Assembly (NCBI GenBank): GCA_035557635.1 | Contig: DATMDR010000050.1 | Location: 1-36,178, forward strand | Reading direction: 5' to 3' | Length of the DNA: 36,178 nucleotides | DNA from: VRUE01 sp035557635 | GTDB lineage: Bacteria; Actinomycetota; Thermoleophilia; Solirubrobacterales; 70-9 | Shown: positions 1 to 6,451 of the stretch, one piece after another | How positions within the stretch are numbered: position 1 is the first letter of the stretch | Layout: each line of letters opens with the position of its first letter | Position numbers and translations under genes: made by a program | Notes under the pieces: model-generated | Told to the model about the DNA's origin: nothing | Database searches by the model: none | What the model saw: the letters and a program-made list of their open reading frames with translations, nothing else

Positions 1-354
1 GAGGCCGCGCATGAAGCCGCCGAGCGAGAAGGCGAGCAGCAGCTCCAGCGGCGAGGCCGGCGAGGAGAGCTGGTCCTGGATCGCCCCCTGGAACTTCTGC
101 TGCAGGATCGAGGAGGAGTTGTTGGAGAAGGCGTTGATCGACCAGGCCATCATGATCAGGCCGGGGATGACGAAGACGACGTAGTCGATCCCGTGCAGCT
201 CGTCGATCCGGGTGCCGAGCGCGGCGCCGAAGACGGAGATGTAGAGGAAGGTTTCGAGCAGCGGCGCCCCGATCGTCTGCTTCTTGATCTTCATGAAGCG
301 GTTGACCTCGCGCCGCCAGAGGGTGAAGAGCCGGATCCGCGCGGTGGCGCTCAC
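1..354 (-). CDS. ABC-2 type transporter permease, C-terminus beyond window
   Basis: Only the first 118 codons are in the window; the rest lies beyond position 1. Translation from the GTG at 354 gives a basic cytoplasmic N-terminus (RLFTLWRREVNRFMKIKKQT), then hydrophobic segments containing ETFLYISVFGAALG and VVFVIPGLIMMAW. This is the usual start of an ABC-2 membrane subunit of the daunorubicin/polysaccharide exporter type. The GTG start overlaps the stop of the upstream ATPase gene by four bases (GTGA), so the two are translationally coupled and should form one exporter in the cytoplasmic membrane. The substrate cannot be read from sequence. Confidence 0.85.
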   Translation of the reverse strand, partial: MSATARIRLFTLWRREVNRFMKIKKQTIGAPLLETFLYISVFGAALGTRIDELHGIDYVVFVIPGLIMMAWSINAFSNNSSSILQQKFQGAIQDQLSSPASPLELLLAFSLGGFMRGL

Positions 355-1121
355 GTGACCACCTCGATGTGGGAGCGGGAGAGCTCCTTGCGCCCGACCA
401 GGGCCAGGTAGGCGTCCTCGAGGTTGGCCACCCCGAAGCGACTCGCCAGCTCGCCGCTGGTTCCCTCGGCGACGACCTCGCCCTCGTTGATGAAGGCGAT
501 CCGGTCGCAGAGCTGCTCGGCCTCCTCGATGTAGTGCGTGGTGAGCAGGATCGTCGTCCCCTCCTGGTTGATCCGCTGCACGTAGTGCCAGAGCTCGAGT
601 CGCAGCTCGACGTCGACGCCGGCGGTCGGCTCGTCCAGGATCAGGAGACGCGGGCGGTGCATCATCGCCCGCGCGAGGATCGCCCGCCGCTTCATCCCGC
701 CGGAGAGGGTGCGGGTGCGCTCCTTCCGCTTGTCCGTGAGCGAGAAGACCTCCAGCAGTTCCTCGGTGCGCTCGCGCCGCTCGCGCTTCGGCATCCCGAA
801 GTAGCCAGCGTGGTAGTCGAGCGTCTCCTCGACGGTGAGGAACCAGTCGAGGTTGAGCTCCTGCGGCGCCAGCCCGACCGCCTGCCGCGCCTCGCTGTAG
901 TCGCCCCCGATCGCGTCGTGGCCGAAGACCTGGATCCTGCCTCCCGTCGGCTGGGCCAGCCCCGTCGTGCAGTGGATCAGGGTCGACTTGCCCGCTCCGT
1001 TCGGACCGAGCAGGGCGAAGAGCTCCCCCGGCTTGATCTCGAGCGATACCCCCCGCAGCGCCTCGACCCCCGTCGGGTAGCGCTTGAACAGGTCCTCGAT
1101 GTGAAGTGCGTTGCCGCTCAT
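351..1121 (-). CDS. ABC transporter ATP-binding protein (ABC-2 exporter)
   Basis: A 256-residue nucleotide-binding subunit that powers the adjacent ABC-2 permease. It carries Walker A GPNGAGKST, signature LSGGMKRR and Walker B LLILDEPTAGVD followed by the H-loop LLTTHYIEEA. The spacing and the AGVD after Walker B are typical of DrrA/CcmA-like exporters. I chose ATG at 1121 (MSGNALHIEDL); a TTG four codons upstream is possible but less likely. It is the first gene of a leftward two-gene operon and diverges from the GRDP-like gene at 1213. A 24-bp palindrome lies in the shared intergenic space. The cargo (drug, lipid or glycan) is unknown. Confidence 0.9.
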   Translation of the reverse strand: MSGNALHIEDLFKRYPTGVEALRGVSLEIKPGELFALLGPNGAGKSTLIHCTTGLAQPTGGRIQVFGHDAIGGDYSEARQAVGLAPQELNLDWFLTVEETLDYHAGYFGMPKRERRERTEELLEVFSLTDKRKERTRTLSGGMKRRAILARAMMHRPRLLILDEPTAGVDVELRLELWHYVQRINQEGTTILLTTHYIEEAEQLCDRIAFINEGEVVAEGTSGELASRFGVANLEDAYLALVGRKELSRSHIEVVT

Positions 1122-1170
1122 CCGCGCGCACAAACCTAGATGACCGCCACCGTCGGCGCCGGTGCTGCAC

Positions 1171-1194
1171 TTTCCCGGGCCATGGCCCGGGAAA
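1171..1194. promoter_or_regulatory. 24-bp perfect palindrome between divergent genes
   Basis: The half-site tttcccgggcca is followed directly by its exact reverse complement, with no spacer. It sits 49 bases upstream of the ABC ATPase start (1121) and 18 bases upstream of the GRDP-like start (1213). That placement suits a dimeric repressor controlling both directions; the regulator is not identified. A transcribed hairpin is also possible. A second short inverted repeat (aaaagg/cctttt, 1192-1208) overlaps its right edge. Confidence 0.5.
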
Positions 1195-1200
1195 AGGGGC

Positions 1201-1206
1201 TACCTT
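1201..1206 (+). promoter_or_regulatory. Candidate -10 box (TACCTT) for a leaderless transcript
   Basis: TACCTT fits TANNNT and ends six bases before the ATG at 1213. That places the expected transcription start at or within a base or two of the start codon. There is no Shine-Dalgarno sequence at normal spacing. The same geometry is repeated at other operon heads in this window. Confidence 0.4.
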
Positions 1207-1212
1207 TTCGCG

Positions 1213-1842
1213 ATGTCCCGGGCGAGAGTTCAGGTATCCCACCGACGCTTCCCGCTGGGCCGCCGTCGCGCCGCCCGCAAGGCCGAGGTGTTCACCAGGG
1301 AATATGAATTTCCGTCCCACATCTCGCGTCGCGTCCGGCGACGCTACCCCGACCTCGACGATCCCGGCTGGAAGCTGGCCGAGAGGGGGCTCCGTGAGTG
1401 GTTCATCTGCTGTGCCTGGCGCGGTCGCGCGGTGCTCGGCATGCCATCGCGTGTCGTCGACGAGGCATGGCACGAGTTCCTTCTCGACTCGATCGCATAC
1501 ATAACTTTTTGTGACGTCGCCTTCGGCGCCTACCTCCACCACACCCCAGACGAGGCGATGGCGACGCCGAGCGCCGACCTGCTCTACAACACAGTTCGAG
1601 CTTGGGATCGCTCCGACGCCGGTGCAAACGCCGAATCCGTGCTCTGGGACCTGGACGAACAGCTCGGGATTCCCGAGCCGCTTGGCGTCAGCGGGCTGCA
1701 GCTGAGCGCCGCCCGAAGCGGCGTGCCGGGCGCCGGGGGCGCCGCCGGTGCGCCCGGTGCCTGCGGCACGGGAGGAAGCGACGGCGGATCCGCTGATGGA
1801 GGCGGATGCGGAGGAGGCGGATGCGGCGGGGGTGGGAGCTGA
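1213..1842 (+). CDS. GRDP-like protein with Gly/Cys-rich C-terminal tail
   Basis: Function unknown; 209 residues from ATG 1213. The central segment (about residues 60-115) contains VDEAWHEFLLDS, then YITFC and FGAYLHHTPDEAM. This W-H...C...HH arrangement resembles the glycine-rich-domain-protein-like family (plant GRDP/DUF1399 and bacterial relatives), where it is a signature of unknown biochemical role; metal binding is a guess. From about residue 160 the protein becomes Gly/Ala-rich and ends in a Cys-punctuated glycine tract (GGGCGGGGCGGGGS). No signal peptide or membrane span is seen. An in-frame GTG-type extension to 1162 would run through the palindrome, so the shorter start is preferred; it lies six bases after a TANNNT box. 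Confidence 0.65.
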   Translation: MSRARVQVSHRRFPLGRRRAARKAEVFTREYEFPSHISRRVRRRYPDLDDPGWKLAERGLREWFICCAWRGRAVLGMPSRVVDEAWHEFLLDSIAYITFCDVAFGAYLHHTPDEAMATPSADLLYNTVRAWDRSDAGANAESVLWDLDEQLGIPEPLGVSGLQLSAARSGVPGAGGAAGAPGACGTGGSDGGSADGGGCGGGGCGGGGS

Positions 1843-1852
1843 GACGCTCGGC

Positions 1853-2698
1853 CTAGTGGCGCGGCGCGGCGACCGCGGTGAGGCGGTCGTTGGCCAGGCG
1901 CATCGTCAGCTCGTATGGCGGTGCGAACTTGCGCTGGACCCAGTAGCCGATCCGGGTGTCGGCCGAGGTGAAGACCATGTAGCGGTTCTTCTCAATGCCG
2001 GTGAGGATCCGCTCCGCGACCCGCTCGGGGCTGACGGCGTGGCGCTCGAAGCGCTCGACCAGCTTCCGTATCCGCCGGTCCTCGCGGTCGACGCCGACGA
2101 TCTCGACGGTCCCGACCAACGGTGTCTTCACCGCCCCGGGGCAGACCAGGCTGACCCCGATGCCGTGGCGGCGCAGGTCGAAGCGCAACACCTCGGAGAC
2201 CCCGCGCAGGCCGAACTTGCTGGCGCTGTAAGCGGCGTGCCAGGGCAGGCCGAAGAGCCCGGCGGCCGAGGAGACGTTGACCACGTGGCCGCCGCAGCCG
2301 GCCTCGATCATCGGGGGCACGAAGCATTCGAGGACGCTGACCGGCCCCATCAGGTTGACGTCGATCATCTTCTGCCAGTGATGGCGTTCGAGGCGCTCGA
2401 TCGGGCCCCAGGTCGAGACGCCGGCGATGTTCATCGCCACGTCCATGCTGCCGTGCGCAGTGTGGATCTCCTCCGCCATCGCGACGACCGCAGCGTGGTC
2501 GGAGATGTCGGCGGCCCTGAGGTAGCTGACCGTCCCGCCTGCCTGCCCGATCTCGGCCGCGACGCTCTCCAGCGCCTTGCCCTGGATGTCCGTGAGGTAG
2601 AGGTCCGCGCCCTTCGCCGCCGCCGCCAGCGCCGTCGCCCGGCCGATGCCGCTGGCGGCGCCCGTGATCAGGCAGCGCTTGCCGCGCAGGTCCTTCAC
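1853..2698 (-). CDS. SDR family NAD(P)-dependent oxidoreductase
   Basis: A classical short-chain dehydrogenase/reductase of 281 residues. The Rossmann motif TGAASGIG is at residues 12-19, the adenine-side acidic cluster is LYLTDIQ, and NIAGVS gives the NNAG-equivalent. The catalytic serine lies in VNVSSAAG and the Tyr-Lys pair in YSASK, followed by PGAVKTPL. It oxidises or reduces an alcohol/carbonyl pair; the C-terminal FAPPYELTM region gives no substrate clue. GTG at 2698 overlaps the stop of the CMD-family gene (GTGA), so the two are coupled. The much longer open frame upstream is shadow of that gene and was not used. Confidence 0.9.
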   Translation of the reverse strand: MKDLRGKRCLITGAASGIGRATALAAAAKGADLYLTDIQGKALESVAAEIGQAGGTVSYLRAADISDHAAVVAMAEEIHTAHGSMDVAMNIAGVSTWGPIERLERHHWQKMIDVNLMGPVSVLECFVPPMIEAGCGGHVVNVSSAAGLFGLPWHAAYSASKFGLRGVSEVLRFDLRRHGIGVSLVCPGAVKTPLVGTVEIVGVDREDRRIRKLVERFERHAVSPERVAERILTGIEKNRYMVFTSADTRIGYWVQRKFAPPYELTMRLANDRLTAVAAPRH

Positions 2699-3255
2699 GA
2701 GGGGCTCGCCGCCGCTGGGAAGTCGGGCTCGACGCGCAGCGAGTTGAGGGTCATCGCGAGCATCTCGTAGTGGCCGACCAGCAGGCAGAGCTCGATCAGC
2801 TCGACCTCGCTCAGCTCCCCGCTCAACCGCTGCCACAACTCGTCGCCGATGACGCCGTTCGCGTGCAGCTCGTCGGCGGCGTCGAGCAGCATCGCCCGCC
2901 GCGGCGGCCAGCCCGGCGCGGCGGCGCCGTCGCGCACCCGGGCGATCTCCTCGGCGCCGAGCCCCACCCGACGACCGAGCCGCTCGTGGTGACTCCACTC
3001 GTACTCGCAGCCGGTGTTGTGGGCGACCCGCAGGATCACCAGCTCGGTCTCCGCGCGCGGCAGCTTGCCGCCCGGCATCAGGCCGCCGGCGAACCAGAGC
3101 CAGCGCCGGAAGAGGCCGCGGTGCCGGGCCAGGGTGGTGAAGATGTGCGGCGGCTTGCCTTTGGTGGCGAGTCCCGCCAGCCGGGCGATCCCGGCGTTGA
3201 CCAGGCCGATCTGCTGGCGCGTTCCCGGAGCGATACGCGGGCGATCCCCTTCCAT
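2695..3255 (-). CDS. Carboxymuconolactone decarboxylase (CMD/AhpD-like) family protein
   Basis: A 186-residue all-helical protein. The segment ETELVILRVAHNTGCEYEW followed by SHH matches the CMD-family core (Glu...Cys...His). The second cysteine of the AhpD CxxC redox pair is absent (C-E-Y-E), so a peroxidase-adaptor role is less likely than the broader decarboxylase/unknown CMD role. It is the first gene of a leftward pair with the SDR at 1853-2698. A TAGTGT box ends seven bases before the ATG and overlaps the divergent exonuclease promoter, which suggests a leaderless mRNA. Substrate unknown. Confidence 0.82.
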   Translation of the reverse strand: MEGDRPRIAPGTRQQIGLVNAGIARLAGLATKGKPPHIFTTLARHRGLFRRWLWFAGGLMPGGKLPRAETELVILRVAHNTGCEYEWSHHERLGRRVGLGAEEIARVRDGAAAPGWPPRRAMLLDAADELHANGVIGDELWQRLSGELSEVELIELCLLVGHYEMLAMTLNSLRVEPDFPAAASPS

Positions 3256-3262
3256 CGCCGGG

Positions 3263-3272
3263 ACACTACGGT
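3263..3272. promoter_or_regulatory. Overlapping divergent -10 boxes, CMD gene and exonuclease
   Basis: The 25-base gap between starts 3255(-) and 3281(+) contains ACACTACGGT. Read leftward it gives TAGTGT with 7 bases to ATG 3255. Read rightward it gives TACGGT with 8 bases to ATG 3281. The two boxes share two base pairs. No ribosome-binding site fits before either start, so both messages are probably leaderless and the promoters mutually exclusive. Confidence 0.5.
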
Positions 3273-3280
3273 TCAGAGCG

Positions 3281-4147
3281 ATGAAGCGCCCGCTGCTCGC
3301 CGTCGACGCGCCCTCGATGCTGTTCCGCGCCTTCTACGCGCTGCCCGACTCGATCGTCGGGCCGGACGGGAAGCCGGTCAACGCGCTGCTGGGGACCGCC
3401 AACCTGATCGTGCGCGAGGTCGAGAGGCACGAGCCGCGTGCGGTCGTCCTCTGCTTCGGCCCCGACGCGGCCTCCTACCGCACCGAGCTCTACCCCGCCT
3501 ACCATGCCGAGCGCGAGGCGGCGATGCCGGATGACCTCTCGCCGCAGTTCGCCGCCTGCCGCGATTTCTTCGAGGCCTTCGGCTGGACGGTGGCGACCAG
3601 CGACGACCTCGAGGCCGACGACCTACTCGGCACCTACGCGCGGCGCGAGGCCGAGGCGGGCGGCCGGGCCCTGCTGATGACCGGCGACCGCGACATATAC
3701 CAGTGCGCGGACGAGCGGGTCACCGTGCTCTACGTGAAGACGGGGACCAAAGGCTCAGAGGAAGTGGGGCCGGCGGAGGTGCGCGAGCGCTACGGGGTCG
3801 ACCCCGAGCAGGTGCCCGACTTCATCGCCCTGCGCGGCGACCCCTCCGACGGCCTGCCCGGCGCCAAGGGCGTCGGTCCGAAGACCGCGGCCGAGCTGCT
3901 GCGCCGCCACGGCTCGCTCGAGGCGATCCTCGAAAACGCGATCCGCGAGCGCCGCCCGGCGCTGCGCGGGGCGCTGATCGACGGCCGCGACGACCTGCTC
4001 GCCTTCAAGGACATCGCGACCCTGCGCGACGCCGGGGTCGAGCCCCCTCCTGACCGCGAGACCGATTGGGCGGGCGCCGCCGAGGCCGCCCGCGGGCTTG
4101 GGATGAACCGCCTCGCCGAGCGGCTCGACGAACGCTCAGGCGGGTAG
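3281..4147 (+). CDS. Stand-alone 5'-3' exonuclease (PolA N-domain/FEN-like)
   Basis: A 288-residue protein equivalent to the 5' nuclease domain of DNA polymerase I without the polymerase part. It has the N-terminal metal ligand LLAVDAP, RTELYPAYHAER near the helical arch, the acidic cluster DLEADDLLGTYA, GDRDIYQ, and the helix-3-turn-helix segment DFIALRGDPSDGLPGAKGVG. It should remove 5' flaps or RNA primers during replication and repair. The ATG at 3281 matches the family start; the reading frame stays open upstream but through the divergent gene. It is convergent with, and overlaps by 12 bases, the LigD-type ligase, a possible functional pairing in end-processing. Confidence 0.92.
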   Translation: MKRPLLAVDAPSMLFRAFYALPDSIVGPDGKPVNALLGTANLIVREVERHEPRAVVLCFGPDAASYRTELYPAYHAEREAAMPDDLSPQFAACRDFFEAFGWTVATSDDLEADDLLGTYARREAEAGGRALLMTGDRDIYQCADERVTVLYVKTGTKGSEEVGPAEVRERYGVDPEQVPDFIALRGDPSDGLPGAKGVGPKTAAELLRRHGSLEAILENAIRERRPALRGALIDGRDDLLAFKDIATLRDAGVEPPPDRETDWAGAAEAARGLGMNRLAERLDERSGG

Positions 4148-5617
4148 CTCCTCCTCCAGCCGGACCTCGTTCGCCGGCTTGTCCTCGCGCAGCCCCTTGA
4201 AGGAGCCGTGGCGCACCATGCCGTCCGAGGTCATCTCGGCGAACTCGATCTCGGCGACCAGCTCGGGCTCGACGAAGCGGGCGCTCTTCGCTTTCGGCGG
4301 CTGGCGACCGGCGAAGGGGCTCGTCTCCCGCGCCAGCGGCTGCAGGCGCTCGAGCAGCTCGCGCAGGTCCGCGTCGGAGAACCCCGTCCCGACCTTGCCC
4401 GCGTAGCGGAACCCCTCCTTCCCCGCCTCCGGGTCGAAATAGCCCATCAGCAGCGATCCCACCTGGTCCTTGCGCCTGCCTTCTCCTGGCATCCAGCCGC
4501 CGATCACCAGCTCCTGGCGCATCGAGTTCTTGATCTTGAGCCAGGCGCCGCTGCGTCCCCCGGGCACGTAGTGGCTGTCGAGCCGCTTCAGCACCAGCCC
4601 CTCCAAGCCCTGCGCGGCGGTCGCCGCGAGCAGCTCGGACGCGTGTCCGGTCGAGTAACGCGGCGTCTGCCAACTCTCCCCCTCGAGCTCGAGCTTCTCA
4701 AGCAGCTCTCGCCGCCGGCTGTAGGGCTGCTCCATCAGGTCGTGGCCATCAAGGTAGAGCAGGTCGAAGACCATGTAGGTGACCGGGTAGCTCTTCATCC
4801 GGCGCCTGACGACGCTCTCCGAGGTCTGGTGGATGCGCTGCTGGAGGTGGCCGAAACTCGGTCGGCCGCTCTCGTCGAAGGCGACCAGCTCGCCGTCGAG
4901 CACCGCGTCGAGGGAGCCGAGCTGGCGGGTCAGCCCTTTCACCTCCGGGTACTGCCTGGTGACGTCGTTGAGGTTGCGGCTCTGCAGCGTCAGCCGGCCG
5001 GGCCGGCAGTAGGCGATCGCCCTCACCCCGTCCAGCTTCACCTCGGCCGCCCAGCCGCCCTCGTCGGCGTCGGCCGGCAGCTCGGCGAGCTTGGCCAGCA
5101 TCGGCACCACCGACTCGGGGAACGGGCCCCGCTCTTCCGCCGACGGGTCCATGCGGTGGATCATCCAGTCCTTACCGCTGCCGGCCTGGAAGAGGGCGTA
5201 GCGACCACTGACCCGCTCGCCGGCGAAGCGCACGATGACTTTCTTCTCCTCCCACTTCTCGCACTCGTAGGTGCCGCGGTCCCAGATCCGCATCGTCCCC
5301 GCCCCGTACTCGCCGGCCGGGATCTCGCCCTCGAACTCGAGGTACTCGAGCGGGTGGTCCTCGGTGCGGATCGCCTTACGGTTCTCCTCCGGGTCGTCGG
5401 GAATGCCGTTGGGGATCGCCCAGGAGGCGGCGACGCCATCGTGCTCCAGGCGCAGGTCCCAGTGCAGGCGGCGGGCGCTGTGCTCCTGGACGACGAAGCG
5501 CAGTGCCGTCGCTTTCGCCTTGCGGGGACGACGTTTGCGCGGCGCCGGCTCGGGTGTTGCATCGAAGTCGCGCTTGCTCTCGTACCTTCCGAGCTTGTCG
5601 CCTTTCTTCTTCGCCAT
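4136..5617 (-). CDS. ligD: LigD: 3'-phosphoesterase plus ATP-dependent DNA ligase, no polymerase domain
   Basis: A 493-residue protein for non-homologous end joining or related repair. Residues 35-155 form the LigD 3'-phosphoesterase domain: H46, H52 and D54 in HSARRLHWDLRLEH, then H88 and Y92 in DHPLEYLEFEGEIPAGEYG, matching the metal and catalytic residues known in Pseudomonas LigD. The ligase follows, with adenylation lysine K194 in EVKLDGVRA, then DGELVAF, GLEGLVLKR and an OB-fold ending GMVRHGSFKGLR. The polymerase domain of full-length LigD is missing, and no Ku gene is in the window. ATG at 5617 (MAKKKGDKLGRYESKRDFD) is the family start, so the longer upstream frame is antisense to the cyclase gene. 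Confidence 0.93.
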   Translation of the reverse strand: MAKKKGDKLGRYESKRDFDATPEPAPRKRRPRKAKATALRFVVQEHSARRLHWDLRLEHDGVAASWAIPNGIPDDPEENRKAIRTEDHPLEYLEFEGEIPAGEYGAGTMRIWDRGTYECEKWEEKKVIVRFAGERVSGRYALFQAGSGKDWMIHRMDPSAEERGPFPESVVPMLAKLAELPADADEGGWAAEVKLDGVRAIAYCRPGRLTLQSRNLNDVTRQYPEVKGLTRQLGSLDAVLDGELVAFDESGRPSFGHLQQRIHQTSESVVRRRMKSYPVTYMVFDLLYLDGHDLMEQPYSRRRELLEKLELEGESWQTPRYSTGHASELLAATAAQGLEGLVLKRLDSHYVPGGRSGAWLKIKNSMRQELVIGGWMPGEGRRKDQVGSLLMGYFDPEAGKEGFRYAGKVGTGFSDADLRELLERLQPLARETSPFAGRQPPKAKSARFVEPELVAEIEFAEMTSDGMVRHGSFKGLREDKPANEVRLEEELPA

Positions 5618-5624
5618 CGCCCCG

Positions 5625-5634
5625 ACCGTACACT
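5625..5634. promoter_or_regulatory. Overlapping divergent -10 boxes, LigD and cyclase genes
   Basis: The 24-base gap between starts 5617(-) and 5642(+) contains ACCGTACACT. Leftward it reads TACGGT with exactly 7 bases to the LigD ATG. Rightward it reads TACACT with exactly 7 bases to the cyclase GTG. This is the same geometry as at 3263-3272 and again no Shine-Dalgarno sequence is present. Confidence 0.5.
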
Positions 5635-5641
5635 TCCGAAC

Positions 5642-6445
5642 GTGCCGATCAGCGCCGCGCCAGACAGGATCGTCGACCTCTCGGTGACCCTCTCCGAGCA
5701 CCTGCCGGGGACCTGGCCGGACCACATGCCGTTCGCCCACAAGAACTGGAGCTGGTACGAGGAGGCGAAACTCCCCACCGGGGCGAGCTGCTGCTCGCTC
5801 GGCCCTTACGTCACCCACTTCATCATCGTCGACGAGCACGCCGGCACCCACGTCGACGCGCCCAGTCACTTCGTCCCGCCCGAGGGCTCGGGCCTGCCCG
5901 GCGCCGGCCCGCTGGGCGAAGCCGGAGTCGACAAGCTCGACCTCTCGAAGCTGATCGGGCCGGCCGCGGTGGTCGATCTGCGCCACCTCGATGGCCAGGC
6001 CGAACCGGGCGTGAGCCCGCCGATCACCGTCGCCCACCTGGAAGCCTGGGAGGAGGACCACGGCCGCTTCCAGCCAGGCGAGGTCGTCCTGCTGCTGACC
6101 GGCTGGTCGAAGCACTACGTCGCGGGCGAGGCCGGCAAGGCGTTCGTCCACGAGCCGGTGGTGCTCCAGTCCCGCCCGGCATGGCCGGCGCCGGAGGCGG
6201 CCGTGGCGATCTTCCTGCACGAGCGCGGCGTCGCCACGATCGGCATCGATGCCCCCAGCATGGGTTCGGCCGAGGAGGGAATCGAGGTCCACGAGGAGGG
6301 GCTGAAGCGGGAGATGCTCTTCGTCGAGATGCTGACCGACCTCGATCGGCTCCCCACCCGCGGCGCCTCCTTCGTCTTCCTCCCGGTCAAGATCGCCTTC
6401 GCCAGCGGCGGCCCGGGCAGGGCGATCGCGATCCTTCCCGACTAG
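5642..6445 (+). CDS. Cyclase family protein (kynurenine formamidase-like metal hydrolase)
   Basis: A 267-residue member of the cyclase/KynB fold. The metal-binding signature HAGTHVDAPSHF is present, preceded by IVDLSVTLSEHLPGTW and followed later by GEVVLLLTGW and GVATIGIDAPSMG. Family members are metal-dependent hydrolases that open formamides or lactone-like rings. The aromatic insert near residue 40 (HKNWSWYEEAK) does not identify a substrate. GTG at 5642 is chosen because it begins just before the conserved first strand and lies seven bases after a TANNNT box. It is convergent with the monooxygenase gene, six bases apart. Confidence 0.88.
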   Translation: MPISAAPDRIVDLSVTLSEHLPGTWPDHMPFAHKNWSWYEEAKLPTGASCCSLGPYVTHFIIVDEHAGTHVDAPSHFVPPEGSGLPGAGPLGEAGVDKLDLSKLIGPAAVVDLRHLDGQAEPGVSPPITVAHLEAWEEDHGRFQPGEVVLLLTGWSKHYVAGEAGKAFVHEPVVLQSRPAWPAPEAAVAIFLHERGVATIGIDAPSMGSAEEGIEVHEEGLKREMLFVEMLTDLDRLPTRGASFVFLPVKIAFASGGPGRAIAILPD

Positions 6446-6451
6446 AAGGGG

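Noticed and set aside
2699..2998. In-frame extension of the SDR gene
   Set aside because: Arg/Ala-rich shadow of the CMD gene; the Rossmann fold begins just after the GTG at 2698.
4208..5641. Long rightward frame opposite LigD
   Set aside because: It is open only because the real gene on the other strand is GC-rich; it lacks any recognisable motif before the cyclase start.
5618..6292. N-terminal 225-codon extension of the LigD frame
   Set aside because: It runs antisense through the cyclase gene, has no relation to LigD, and the family start MAKKKGDKLGRY lies at 5617.
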